The notes under the pieces are model-generated. The model did no database searches and was not told the origin of the DNA. It saw only the letters and a list, made by a program, of their open reading frames with translations. Positions 23,267-35,821 of a stretch of DNA of 64,000 bases are shown in pieces (positions within the stretch are counted from its first letter, which is position 1; every line of letters starts with the position of its first letter). A program made the translations under genes and the position numbers. Source of the stretch: Rhynchosporium graminicola. Its lineage: Eukaryota; Ascomycota; Leotiomycetes; Helotiales; Ploettnerulaceae. The DNA lies in assembly GCA_900074885.1 (NCBI GenBank), contig FJUW01000007.1:2207051-2271050 (forward strand), written 5' to 3'.

Positions 23267-23859
23267 GGTGTCGTTATGTGACGGGAGGAAGAACAAAATA
23301 ACAATTCCGCGCAAACGTCGATATAAACGATCAAAACTGCGGAAACTTGGGGTCTGTGTGGAGAGAGTGAGAGAACGTAAGAATGAGGAGAAATTGGGGG
23401 AGGTTGGCTTGTTATACTTATCAACAGTCCATTTTTCTCGTGAAATTTTATCCACTGCCGTTAATCAATATACCCACAGTTCTCAGTCTCTTCACGGTCC
23501 AAGGGGGTAATCAATCCTCTTCTCGAATCACTTGCGTCGCTCAACGGCTGCAAGTAACGGGGTCAGAGTCATGTTGGTAGTGATTTGTGGTGTCGGCTTT
23601 TGAGAATTTCTCAGGAGATCGACATCTCTTTATCAATATGAGGTTCCTGCCGCAAGGCGGTGTCCTGAACACATCTCCTGCCTCAGCCATGATTGGGTAG
23701 AGTTCTCTCGTTGGGCGAGAATTTCGCGAGAAAGATCCCACGTGACAAGCGCCGCGGCGGCATGGCACGGATCCACAGTATCGTCATTGTGTGGATTGCG
23801 GGGACTCCAATTGGAGAGGAGAGGGTCTACCCAGATACCTAGGCTAGATAAGGTAAGGT

Positions 23860-23883
23860 GCCTGCCTGCCTGCCTGCCTGCCT
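23860..23883. repeat. (GCCT)n microsatellite
   Basis: Six tandem copies of GCCT, followed by an imperfect continuation into CTACAG. Confidence 0.9.
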
Positions 23884-24039
23884 ACAGTAGCCAGGTAGCT
23901 GCCCGGTACTGCAAATGCAAGCAAGCAACGGCGTGAAGACGTGAAGACCGAGAGACAACCAGGAAGCTTTTCACTTACGCACAAGCGGGAGCGGGAGCGG
24001 CGTTTGCTTGTTTATGTGCTCGTGTTGAGCCTCATATGC

Positions 24040-24058
24040 ATATATATATATATATATA
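24040..24058. repeat. (AT)n microsatellite
   Basis: An uninterrupted AT alternation of 19 bases. Confidence 0.9.
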
Positions 24059-25404
24059 AGCTGTCGAAGTCCGTCAGCTTTCTCCGAGATAGAGGTGAGG
24101 AATCTCAAGGTGATAGAGTAGAAACAGACAATTGGAGCCGAATAGTGCAGCCAAGAAAGAAGCATCTCGATACCAGACGATCAGACCCCAGGACCTGGGA
24201 TTGCAGGCAGTTGCAACTTTGTACGCCAGTAAAATTCCCCATCGTCACTGATTCACTGATTCACGAAACCACTGAATCGTGAGACATCTGCAAGTCGACG
24301 TCAAGTTCGAAGGATTTGCAACTTCGAGGAAATTCGCCCGAAGCAATTCCGAATCTTCTCTTCCTCGTCCACAATTGTATACGGGTCGTTCTATTGTGGG
24401 TTCGTGGACCGGTGGCTTCTTGATGGTGGCCTGGTATTGTGGGCTCGTGCGTGGGTCTGACCGTGTTGAGGACTTTGCTGTAGCCTTGTGGGTGCTGCTT
24501 CCATCCTGCCCACAATCACTTCAGACAGCTTGTCGGAGTGTTTCCTCTTCCAAACACTCTCGATTCCGTCGAGCACGTGAATATCGATTTATCCAGACCT
24601 CTGAGGACGTGTTGGCTGCGAGATGCGCGATGCAGCAGTGTAAAAACGTAAGGTGAGACGATGGCGGAGAGAATGGGTATCCAACAATCATCACGTGCAT
24701 CCTAACCAATCAATCCTATATGAAAGCGGGGCATCTGAACAAAGCCGAGGCGAGGAGTGTCCAGGTACTTGATTCTTGCACCATTTACAGCTGTTGTACA
24801 CGTTTACATTTCATCCTCCCGGTGGATCTTGACGGAGGTATCTTCTGCCATCGCAGATTCCGAATCGCTCAATAGTGCGATAGTTTGGGGATAGACCTGA
24901 CCAGCGCTTCCGACCGGTGGTTCGGCTTTAGAAGAACCGGTAAAACTCACCATTAGTAGGTAATGGCTACAGCTCTTCAAATGTCGTAAACTATACCCTC
25001 TTTAATCGTGAATAGTATGGGTGACTCTTGTATCTGATCTTACGAATCCGAGTTGACTATTGAGTCTTGTTAGCAGAAGTGACACGTGAGAGAATCGTGG
25101 CTATCCTCCTTACTCTCCGACCCAATATAGCCATACAGATCTTTGTTCTTCTTCTATATACCTGTATATACTTTGTGGATACGATAAGTCTCTTTCTACC
25201 TTCCCAATAAGGCTACTTTATCTCTATTCTATCATTAGTAGTCAGGTGGAGATTTACAATCCGTGCTAAAACCAAAAGCAGTAGTTAAACGCGTCAACAG
25301 TTATACCGACTGGGAATTCGACTTTGCAGTAATAAAGCAATCATATCTCTTCATCAGAAGCCGTACAACTGCGCTGTACCTTCGACGGACGCAATCAACT
25401 ATCT

Positions 25405-25446
25405 TCATCATCATCATTATCATCATCATCATCATCATCATCATCA
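25405..25446. repeat. (TCA)n microsatellite
   Basis: Trinucleotide TCA/ATC repeat with one T-for-C interruption near 25418. It lies inside a short open frame (25263-25553, +) that reads a run of isoleucines and is probably not a gene. Confidence 0.9.
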
Positions 25447-25613
25447 TGGTCGTCATCAATCCACACAAGGCCTATGACAGGTATGCGAATAGGCCCAAAG
25501 ATGTACGCTTTGGAAGTGGTCCAGCCTCGAGTTTTGTTTTCTCCAAAACATAAATTCATAACTCATAGCTTGACTAGCTGACAGACTACATCCCTCTACC
25601 CCAAGTCCAAGAG

Positions 25614-27713
25614 CTAAATTACAGGGGCATCCAAACATTGACAATCATCGGCCTTCCCATCTATACCCATCCCACTCAACAAACTAGGACATCTCGCCGC
25701 GACCTTCGCATCTGTACCACACTGCATGAGCAGCCCCCAAATCCGTTCCAACGTAAAGCCAAAGTAAGGGTTACTCGGACTCTCTTCCTCGCTACCCACA
25801 CCGGTGAGATGATGACTCGCATCAGTATCATGACTCCAGCCTTCCTTACTCGTGACGGTGTGCAGGAGACCGCGGAAGATCTCCCTGTCGATGCCTCGGA
25901 TGCGGCGCGCACTGGCGACAAATTGGCCCTTGTAGGAGAGGAGGATGTTCTCGTCGGGATCACAGGCACGCGAGTAGATCTTCTCGTAAAGCGCCGGGAT
26001 GACGCCCGCTTTATCTTCCCAATCCCACCTGTCGCTGCAGTCGTGACATGAACAGGTCACACCTGTGAAGCCTAAGCTTAGCATTCCGGTTTCGTTGACT
26101 AGGTAAGAGCCAATCCGGGGAATGATTTCTCGCGTGTTGTGAGCGTGTGCTTGTATAAACATGGTTTGGGCCGCCAATTCGTCCCATTTGGTGACGATGT
26201 GCCAGAGATAGGTTCCACCTTCTCGCCCAAAGTTGTCCAGACGCTCCACAATGTCTGCGCCAGTGTCGACTTGAAGCTTGTTGCGATCCTGCTTGGGATC
26301 TTTGGTATATAATATGATGCGGGGTTGGAGAGTGGATAGAAGAGCCGTGGTTTTGACGGCTGCGAGCATGGATTTGACGGACGCAGCATTCTCTTGGTAC
26401 ATGGCGACGACAATGTCGAAACGATGAGGAGGGACGAATGCAGTGTCAAAGTTTGCTGGCAGGCCAGAGGAGAGAGATGTGATGGCGTAATTTGAGAAGG
26501 ATGAAATGAGTAAGCTGAAGAGAAGAAGAAGCATTGAGATGGCCGATGTACTAATGAACCGACTCAACCCCCCCGGAGGTTCTGTCCCTTTTTCACTTAA
26601 GCCTTTCACGCTCCGATGAATACCATCCACAGAAGCTAGAACAAATGCATGGACGTTCTCTCCTCCAAATAAACAGAGGGATGATACCAGATATGCTAAG
26701 GTTTGGACCGTAGATGTGGACGACACTGGATTCGAGAAAATGCTTGCCAGCAAACCCAGCAGACTTGTTGCAAATGGCGCAAGAAGCACGCACCCACGAG
26801 CTGGTGTATGTGCAAACTGCAGTGTTGTATCTGCGAAAGAAATAGGCGAATATGCCAAGAGAGAAGTCCCCGAGAACAAAGTTCCAACAATCGACCCGAG
26901 ATTGACAAGAATCAACACGACAGTCCGTTTACCAAGGCTTTTGGATCCGCCATTCTCACAATGATACCAAGCCACCCCACTGAACAGAAGACTAAAGAGC
27001 AGAGTCATCATAACGAATCCATGGTATGCTTTGAGTCGAGATTGTACCGCGGAATCAGACCCGACTCTTTCTGCTTCGATGATAAAAAATGCACGCGAGA
27101 CCCCCATGAGAAGGATTCCACCGACGCCGAGAACGAGGCCGGGAACCATCAGGCGGTACTCCTCATAAAGGACGAAGCCCGATGCGGCTATAGAAATGAT
27201 CGTCTCCCAAGAGATGGACTTCCGCGACCGAGACTGGCAACAACAGGTGAATAAAACGATAGACTCGGTGGTGTATACAAGCGGCTGCTTTGGTTAGCAT
27301 GATGGAGGCATTCGGACGTGTATTCTCACAAATAGCATAATCAGGACAGCCAGATTGGGCATGTGCAGCATTCCTTCGAATAGCATAGGAAATGAAATTG
27401 CTGCTGCCAAGGATGCTGGTAGCATGGAAATCCAGTGTTTGTTTGCTAAGAATTCATCTCCGTCTGGTTGTCTCAAACCCCATCCCCTTATCTTGGTGCC
27501 TAGTCTTTTATTCGAGCCGAAATTTACTCGGAGGAGGATGATATATACGATCAGAGTCGCTGCGGCGGACCGAAATGCAATTCTCAGAGCTATCTCGGGT
27601 CAGCAACTTGGGATTGAAGCGTCGATCGGTCCTTTGACGTACGATAGTCTGACAAGCATTAGTAGAGCATATCGCAAAGAGGTAGGAAACTTACGGGAGC
27701 CATGAACCACCAT
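25614..27713 (-). CDS. Membrane protein with C-terminal DUF3431 domain
   Basis: Well-supported exons are 27589-27330 and 27284-25614; a tentative first exon 27713-27695 (ATG) gives 649 residues. The N-terminal half has several hydrophobic helices (for example LAAAISFPMLFEGMLHMPNL, AYHGFVMMTLLFSLLF and AISMLLLLFSLLISSF). The C-terminal part from about residue 385 matches DUF3431: RFDIVVAMYQENAASVKSML, GGTYLWHIVTKWDELAAQTM, then FIQAHAHN and GFTGVTCSCHDCSDRW. Such domains occur in secreted or membrane fungal proteins of unknown activity that resemble glycosyltransferases. The 5' end is unresolved. Two good introns (46 and 53 bases) flank a 6-base exon at 27643-27648, or else coding sequence WLPLSYVKGPIDASIPSC is cut by a TGA. 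A longer coding-like stretch lies further upstream (about 27800-27695). Confidence 0.75.
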
Positions 27714-29634
27714 CAATCGCTTTGTGGTGTATACAGCTGTGGAGGAGCATACTATCCAGCAACTGGCGCACGAAAAGTATTAGCACTCCACAAACTGTCC
27801 CTTGAAATTGACTTCACGTACGCAGCTCTCCAGTAACTATAGGAAAGTGGTCTCCGCGTTGAGCCTGTTACCTGCTCATTGCGCGCGTCTTCAACCTCCA
27901 GGCATGGCCATGAGGCATTGCTGTCGTCGGGGCGAATGCGCGATGCTGTTGAAGCTGTAGTATCTGGCTCTTGATGGTCTGTCGGGAGCATCGCTCATGG
28001 CTGCTATGACTGCAGATTCTTTTCTGCTCGAGAAAATAAGAATTAGTGGCGGTTGTGGCATACTTAAGGAGCCTGATCTAGAATTAGAGTTAGAGTTGTC
28101 GTGAAAGTCTGTTATATTACTTACTGCCTTGAAGGAAAGTGCAGGGAAAAGAAATGGTTCTGAATGGCACTGAATGATCAGCTGACGATCCCTAATTTGA
28201 ATAGATCTACAAGTAAGAGATCATCATGGGACAATGCTCTGACAGTTCTTGAGATCGGAGAAAGAGCTCTGTCGTCCCTTCGGACCCTTCCCAATACAAG
28301 TAGAATATTGAGCGAAAAGACCTAGTTGCACCCTCGAGGTCGGTATCGAAGCCAGCCCATTTATCAACCTTAATATAGTACTCAAAAGGAATTGAAACTC
28401 GGCCGATTGAGCCAAAGTAAAATTTATTCCCTACGTAAGTGTACCTACTAGCATACCCCAGAATATTCGAAGGGAGGGTAATTTAAGAAGTCTAATTATG
28501 CCCCACCCGCGATTCAGTACCGATCTCTTGAATCATTCCTACCTCCGTATATGAGAACGTTTTCACTACAGAACCGGTAGAGATCCGTCCCCTGGTGTTT
28601 CATTCTCTGTCAAGGTAAATGATAATCGCCGCGAACCCGCGCCTGATCAGTCGTTTCTTCATGCGCATGCCTGTAAGATAGGTGTCGCGAGCTTGCGATT
28701 CGGCTCAGCCTTACAATATTTGGCTTGGCCGCAATCCCGGTCTGACTTGCAGGGGTGGCCTTACACGACGGAGCCTGTCGCTCGGTGAACAATTTAGCGA
28801 GAAGTAAACAGTTGTCAGTTCAGTTTATTGTCTGATTATTCGCAGTAATTCGCTGGGTGTTTCTGAGTAGTGATTGGCCTGGCCGAGAGGAGAGACACAT
28901 GTGCTGCAGCTTTTCCAGGGTATCCAGCTCTGCAGCTTCTCCAAGCACATCTCTGATATAGCTCCAGGATTGAGGAGACGGAGATCATGTGTCTGCTGGT
29001 CAGTATTTCAGCAACAGTTCTTCCAGATCAGCGGAAAACATGCCAAGTTAACTCCAGTGTCGCATGAGTATCAAAGTATTCGCACAAACTTTTCAAATAG
29101 AAAACCACCTGCCCGTACATGAGGTAGGAATGTCATGTGTAGAATATGAAGTTGACAATCACATTTTGAATGCCATCTCTCCTATTCTCAATTCTCTCGC
29201 CCCGACACAGAATCCATAGCCCAAACTACTTCAGCCCCACCCATTAGCTCGGAGGACTTATCCTAGGTACCAAAGTACACTTGAACGTCATAGTAGCGGC
29301 ACGTGACATCGACTTTGGTTACGGTAATCTGGAAAAGTGTTGGGGTATGCTAGCTGCGGGCTCAAGTCACTTTTTCTTGTAGCTGCTACGGTTTTGTTTT
29401 TTTCTGAGAGAGAGCCTTAGATTCCTTGCTACAGGAAAAACATAATTGCTCAGCAGCCTCTCAAGCCATTGCCCCTCCTTCTGCTAGACGGACTTCGAAT
29501 AGGAAGGGCAACTCGACCACGAAGAGCATTTTGAGCAATAGGAAGAGCTCGAACAAGCCGACTAAGATGCAACGGCTGCTGATCAATGAGATGAGCACTT
29601 CAATCACTTCTTCGAGACCGAGTCGGTCTAAGAT
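27714..29634. other. Intergenic region
   Basis: The part next to 27714 may hold upstream exons of the DUF3431 gene: a minus frame from ATG 27991 encodes MLPTDHQEPDTTASTASRIR and continues to a GTAACA donor-like site. Beyond 28.0 kb only short frames without motifs were seen. Confidence 0.4.
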
Positions 29635-30230
29635 ACGGGAGATCTTGTTCCAGAATATAATGAAAATTAAGCTTATTAGAATTTACCTGGGATTACACTT
29701 CGGACTTTTATAGGAATCGCATTCGATTCCCTCTCGAGCTTAGATTCAAATATAATTCTATCGGAATACGAGATAGAGGATATTTCAGAGTATCAAATAC
29801 TACTAAGAGCTCCGTTTGGAATTCTATCGCAGATCGGGATAGACGACTCCCTCAGAAGACCGACTATTAGCTATAGATGCATAGCTAGTATCCTATTTAT
29901 TATAACTCTAAACAGTCTACAGCTTGAAAGTTATAGCAGAACTCGAGGAATAACCCTAATAGTAGCGCTTATATATTTATATATTTATTAATCTCTTTAA
30001 TATTAGTATTTATCTAGTCGATAATCGGGTTAAGATAATAGTTCTATCAGATATATCTTAAGAGATATTATCTAAAAGAATTCCACCTTTAATACTCTCG
30101 AACTATAATTATCCTCTATAGTAATTTTTTGTAATCTTATTATCGCCTTATAAACAAACACAATCCTAGAGCTTTAGGCTCTCGACAAGCTATTAGAGGT
30201 TCAGGGTTTACAGATAATATCAGCCGGCGA
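29635..30230. mobile_element. RIP-like AT-rich relic of a repeat
   Basis: This segment changes abruptly to TA-rich sequence (many TAT, TTA and CTA words and few CA or TG dinucleotides), like the retrotransposon block at the right end of the window. It has stops in all frames and no recognisable LTR or domain. It is probably a short mutated transposon remnant; which element it came from cannot be said. Confidence 0.5.
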
Positions 30231-30872
30231 GGATTGGATGTGTTAAATGATAAGAAAATCACTTCTGCTATTCCATCAATAGAGGCATCCATTCCAAGGA
30301 CACAATCCTCCGAACTTGTACTTCACATACGGGTTTTGGAATACCACAGGAGATACACTGGCACGGAATGTCACCACAGGAGCATTGAGCAGAACAAAGC
30401 CTGACGCAGAGACATAGGAAGGAGAATTTTAACTTTTACATATAGAAAAGTCTCTGACCCTACCACTTCGGTGGGAAGAGATAGGCTGCGTTCTTCTCTA
30501 TCGTCGAAGTTATCAATTCGAAAGCCATCGAGGACTTCGAATAGTATGGGAAAAATTATGGCAGCAGCGAGCTAGCAGGTCCAGAGCACAAGTATCAAGA
30601 AGGAGGTCAAAGGATTATGAGCGTAGAACAATTCCAAGGTAATTCAGGAAGGAGATGAATTGCATGTCTAGAATAAAGCAGACGTACACATCTTTGAATG
30701 ATCATGGCTTTCAAAATATTCGTGCATACTACATATCTCAGGAAAACCAGAAAAATTCTTCAAGACCGACAAATGAAGCTCGATGTCGGCCTTTCGCGAG
30801 TTTTTGAGCTACAAATTTGAGGACAAAAAGACACTCATATAATTACGTGCAGACCCGTTCCTCGTCCACTCT
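30231..30872. other. Intergenic region, 3' flank of the WW-domain gene
   Basis: Normal base composition returns after the AT-rich relic. No gene or repeat was recognised. Confidence 0.45.
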
Positions 30873-33627
30873 TTATATCAGAGCATTGACGCCAGCAGTA
30901 GTCCGAGCCTCATACAAAGTCTCGTACTCTGTGCCCACTGGATCCAATAACATTAAAGCATTTTCCCGCCCTACCTGCTCCATTGCCAATTGCGCCGCAT
31001 TGGCATCAACCTCAGTCTGAGCATCCGCAACACGCTCACCATCACCACCATCACCAGCCCCTCCAAACTCCTCTCCTCCACCACTCCCATAATCTCCTCC
31101 TCCTCCGACATCACCCCATCCACCTCCACCAAACACTTCTTCTCCACCACCAAAGTCTCCTCCACTAAAACCCCCTTCCCCTCCAGCGCCCTCAAACATC
31201 CCAGCAGCATCACCCATAGCATCAACACCTAAGGCGAGAGCACCAACTGCCACGATACCGACTGCAGCTCTGGTTCCCCATTTCTTGAGACCGGGCTGCG
31301 AAACACTGAAGCGTTTCGTTTTTTCCGTTGCGCTTTTACTGAAGTCGCTGAATTGACGGCCCATTTTATTCATCATTCCACTGGTACTGATGCTGGAGGA
31401 TTTGCGGGGTGGAGGAAGAGGAGGGGATTGCGTCTGAAATGGAGCTTGGGTTTGGTAGGGAGCTTGGTTGGGGATTTGATAATGCTTCTGGGGCCGAGAC
31501 AGGATTTGGGCTTGTGGGTGAGGTGGGCCTTGGTGAGAATATGCTGAAGTAGATTCTGAAGGCTGCAAATTGGGTTGCTGTTGTTGAAAGCCGGTTTGAC
31601 CTTGTGGAACTGGTATACGCTGTGGCATAGGTTGCTTTTGCGTGCCTAATCTTTGTGGAGGAGGACCGTAGAATGAATTTACGTGTGCAACTTGTTGAGC
31701 ATAGGGATTTCTCACAAACTCTGGAGGAGATGAATAGGTTGACTGGGTGGTTATCATTCTTTCATGATAAGTGATAGCCTCTGGCGCGGACGAGTATCGA
31801 TAGAGTGGCGGTGCGTTTGATGCATGTGTTTGTGGTGGGGGAGGCTGATAAGGACCTTGAGCTATGACAGGAGCTGTAGGGTAGTGCTTGAGAGGCAGTG
31901 CTGTTGGGCTTGTGGTACTGCATTGCTGAGTGGTCGTTGTTTTGCTTGAGGTACTTCCATGTGGAGCAATTTGATGATTTCGAACCTCAGAAGCGTAGTT
32001 GTGCTGTTGCTGAGACAGCTTCTCAGGAGGCGGATGAAACGAGGAGGCCTGCATAAAAACCGGTGTTGATTGATTTGGAATTTCTTGGAATTGAGACGCG
32101 TGTTGGCCTGGAAGAGAGGATTTTTGATCCATAGACTGTCCTTGATGCGGCATAGCTCCTGTTACATTCTGTTGATTATATTGTATAGCTGGTGGTGGGG
32201 GTGGTAAATAGGCATATTGGCCAGTGGCAGGATTTTGAGATGAAGTAGCGTACTGCTGTGGAGATGTAGATAGTTGTTGACCACTATACGGCATTGGTTG
32301 AACGCTCCCTAGCTTAGGAGGTTCATATCTCTGCAATGGTTGTGTTTGGGGAGCACTATACGACTGCTGATTCTGGGTGAGTGCAACAGCGCTCGGTACG
32401 GAAGGATACTGTTGCAAAGAATCGGGGGCAAAATCGGTTTGTTGCTGTTGTTGTTGATATATCACATGGGACCGAGAAGCGATCGGATACTGTATAGTGT
32501 GATTTTCATTTGCCGACTGTATAGAATAAATCACTGGAGGAGCATAGTACTGTCCCACTGCCTGCTGCATTTGATGCGGTACTAAATTTCTTGGTGGTGG
32601 AGGCGGGGGGACGCGTTGAACCACTGGTTGTGGAGCAATCAGTGGAGAGCTGCTAACATTTTGCTGATTATAGGATGGTGCGAACGCGTTACCGGGTGCC
32701 GGCAGATCTGGAAGTTGAGGCGTGGGCGCCGACTGATATTGTGTCAGGGGTGGAGGGGGACGGAAGTGAGTAGTCGATGGTAGTGATGAGAAATTGTGAG
32801 CATTTGGCTGATCATTCATGGGAGATATAGGAGCTTTCGCAACTTTTGGTTGAGGCTGCGTACATTGTACAGTTTGAGAAGCCGGCGCTTGATTGGGCCA
32901 TGATCCAGGAACATTTGCCGGCGCAGCCTGACTATGCTCTATAGAGAGAGTTGCGAAACGACAACTGAAGTCAAGTTGACGATATGGGCTTTTCGGAGTC
33001 TGTGTCACTGGAGGAGATTGGTTTCGAGTGATTGTAGGCGCAGGTGTGACAGGTTTTGTAACTTGAGGAGCTTGATAGTGTCCTTGGACAGAGGAAGTAG
33101 GAAAGCAAATGTCCGTAGCTAGAGGTAGCGGAGCTCGAACAGTTTCACTATTTGCCTGAACAATTTGTGTAACAGCTACAGGAGATACATCGTTGGAACG
33201 AATAGACTGGGCGCCGACAGCCTTTCTTTGAATCTTTTGGGTCGGGGCTGCCTTTTCTGGCTTTGGCTGGGAGCTCGGTGAGGGCGTAGGTATCGGTTCT
33301 ATCGGCAGGTACCTAATCAAAGCTTCAGCATAGCAAACATACGATATCTGGGCATTGGGATCAGGATTATAAGGATCTTGAAGGATCCTGATCCGGACGC
33401 TGAAATTTTGAGGGCGGAAAGTTACGAACCATCTTCTCTCTCCGGTACTTGTATTGATATAGTAACTACCAAGGTAAGTCTACTATTCAAATGTTTCGCA
33501 GGCTGCAGCTGGACAATTTTTGGGCTTACAATTGCTGATGCTCCAGACTCCACTGCGAGTTCCAACCTGGCATGGAAGAAGGATTTCCTGGCGGTGGATC
33601 GTCCGGAGTGACATTTCCATGCATCAT
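30873..33627 (-). CDS. WW-domain protein with long Pro/Gln-rich region
   Basis: Exons 33627-33530, 33465-33430 and 33312-30873 give 857 residues. The first two exons and the junction form a WW domain near residues 22-45: PGWNSQWSLEHQQ, then FYYINTSTGERRW; WW domains bind proline-rich peptides. About 600 residues rich in Pro, Gln, Ser and Tyr follow (for example PPPPPP and QQQQQQ runs), themselves potential WW ligands. Near the C-terminus come a basic segment (KSATEKTKRFSVSQPGLKKW), a small hydrophobic stretch (AAVGIVAVGALALGV) and a glycine-rich region with alternating Gly/acidic residues. The intron 33429-33313 (117 bases) is in frame and stop-free, so retention would add 39 residues after the WW domain. 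Its role is unknown; membrane or vesicle adaptor is one possibility. Confidence 0.8.
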
Positions 33628-34420
33628 GATACTCTATATAAGAATTTTCCGAACTTTCCTCGTTTTGAGCTAATTTAAATTGCTCAGTGCCCCCAAACAT
33701 CAAACTAAATCTTGAAATACAGTCGTACGTGCGATATAATAAATAAAGTCTTAACAGACTCAAAGTAAGAAATTTGAGATCCCAAAATATGCTCACCCGT
33801 AGTGATGCTGGGGCTGAAGCGAGGGCTGAAAATCCTTGGTGTTGCCAAGTCTCTTGGAAGTGCCAAAGCAGGTCTCGATCCTATCAATGCTTGCAAAGCA
33901 CAACAAGGCGTCAATTGAATATTGGTATAGTACATCCAACTAGCCCGCATCTGAACCACTCGGCCACACTCAGCTTCGAGGTTGTCTTTACGTGCTGCAC
34001 ACGGGGTCGAATGAAGGATCTAGACGTGGATAAAGCTCCATGTATAAATTCTTGAGGGAGGTTCTGTATCTTGAATTTTGCTAGCGAAGATAAGTGCTCT
34101 GAGCTTCTCCATCAAGGTTTCCAGAGTTCGAGAGCAGTGCGGTGAAGTCTCGTCGAAGTCCTCTCGCCGAAATTTCTCTGCCTCGTTAAGTGGAGAACTA
34201 TCGGGGCCATGATCTGATGTGAAACAAATGACACGGAGGCTGAAGTCGACAGCCACAGGCCCAAAGCTGAACGCACCCAGCGGTGAAAACTTGATTCTTC
34301 AATAGAGTTGTAGCACGAACAAAAATCGGTCTTGGAAACCTCGGACTCGTGTTCGACAGGAAATGGTACGACAGAGATATATTTCGAGAATTATATTCCA
34401 TCCCACCTGGCGAGCCAATG
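33628..34420. other. Intergenic region
   Basis: Upstream of the WW-domain gene and downstream of the first Zn2Cys6 gene. A minus frame at 34677-34198 overlaps the end of that gene in another frame; if the GTGAGT at about 34475-34470 were used as a donor, the coding sequence could extend into it. Confidence 0.4.
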
Positions 34421-35821
34421 TCATAACCTTCCTTCTGCCAAAGCGATTGCAGGATCGGTACACTCACCACAGCGCCCTTCCAGCCTAGCCCGCAATGTTG
34501 AGTATATGGTCCGTGCACGATCTTGCATCCACCATACCCGCCTAGATCCAACATTCGAGGCAGCTGCATAATAGTAGAGTAAAGCCAACATAGACACAGA
34601 TTCCTGATTCTCGATTTGCTCCATGAAACCCGGCGTACATTGCAATGGCCACGTGAATAAGTAACGGACAACATCATGAAAAACGCCAGAATTCTTGATG
34701 TCGGACTGGCTCAGTTCGATCGCTTGTAAGACGATCGTAAGTTTCTGAATGGCATGCATATTGTCTGATGAAGCTCCCGTTACATTCTTCGTCCCCAGTC
34801 CACATAGTACAGAGTGATCAAACAGGACAGAGGTCTTCTTCAGCTTTCGTGGTGAGTCTTCGATGAACTTCTCAAGCTTTACACCAGGACGATGTCGAAA
34901 TACTTCGTAAAGAGCAGATTCTTGGAGCAGATCTTGTCCTTCAACTACACAGTTTTTGATACCGTTGATAATTCCGACTACTTCTCGGAAGTGATGGAAG
35001 ATATCCGGTTCGGGATTGTCCGCTGCCCAGGAGTAATGAAGCAGAAGAAATGAGCAGCCAACAATCGAATCAAAGCTCTGAGCGGTTATCTTGTCAGACA
35101 GAGCTTTGCGTAGACCAAAGATTGCATCCGCAAAATAACCAGAGACTGGTCGTCGAGTTGGATGATGTTCCGGCAAAGAGCTATTAATGTGGGCCGATGA
35201 TAGTAGAAGTACTGCGCTCTTTAAATAATCGTTCTGCGGAAAGCTTAGCCATCGCCTTTGGTGCAAGGATATCTAAAACTCACGTTTAATGCAGAAGACA
35301 GCATGAATGTGCACCACAAATCAGTATGCATGGCTAGTGTGTGCGAGGTGAAGTCCCGGAAATGCCGGAATAGTGACTTGTCATCTGAACTCCAATTTTC
35401 ATCGGACTCAAAATCAATGGCTAATGACTGCTGAAGCACGGTTGAAAGGCTAGGCAGTGGCTCCGGTGATTTAACCGGTACATGTTGTTTTGGTGGCTCT
35501 GGCTGAGCTGCAAGGGGTTTCTCACTGTTGCCAGTTCGGTTGAGAACTAGAGCTGGATTGCATTTCAGATTCCGTCTGGTGCAATTCTGACAAGACGGTA
35601 AACTTTCATCGCACTGTTGTTTCGTCAGATCTATTCTTCGACTATTTGATATGAATGCCTGGCAGAGATCGTACCTTTACTCTTCGATGTTTGCAATTCC
35701 CGCACCCATTTCTACTTTTCCTATGTTGTTGTCTCTTCCGAACAGGATTCCCGCTGTCATCGAAATTCGGAGTGATTGGTTTCTCGCCCACTGTGAAGAC
35801 AGAAAAGTTGCCAGTATCCAT
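34421..35821 (-). CDS. Zn2Cys6 transcription factor (first of a tandem pair)
   Basis: Exons 35821-35675, 35613-35284 and 35233-34421 encode 429 residues. The N-terminal binuclear cluster has cysteines at 40, 43, 50, 57, 60 and 67 with C-X2-C-X6-C-X6-C-X2-C-X6-C spacing (SRNGCGNCKHRRVK then CDESLPSCQNCTRRNLKC), the Gal4-type DNA-binding domain of fungal nuclear regulators. The remainder is the helical C-terminal region common in Upc2-like factors (FRHFRDFTSHTLAMHTDLW, GLRKALSDKI, WWMQDRARTIYSTLRARL). The first intron lies exactly before the third cysteine, as in the neighbour gene. ATG 35821 is preferred to the upstream GTG. A donor-like GTGAGT near the end leaves the last ten residues uncertain. 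Target genes are unknown. Confidence 0.85.

Larger units (their letters stand above)
23267..25613. other. Long intergenic region with microsatellites
   Basis: About 2.3 kb upstream of the hexose transporter without a convincing gene. Several short frames on both strands (23941-24282 +, 24279-24656 +, 24261-24515 -) lack motifs. Three microsatellites are listed separately. Confidence 0.5.

Noticed and set aside
23267..23455. N-terminal extension of the hexose transporter
   Set aside because: The codons upstream of ATG 23266 read as an untypical leader, and the downstream start matches the family.
25263..25553. Plus-strand frame with a run of isoleucines
   Set aside because: The run is translation of the TCA microsatellite; no other sign of a gene.
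30971..31232. Open frames antisense and out of frame in the glycine-rich tail of the WW gene
   Set aside because: They are shadows produced by the biased GGA/GGT-type repeats of the true frame.
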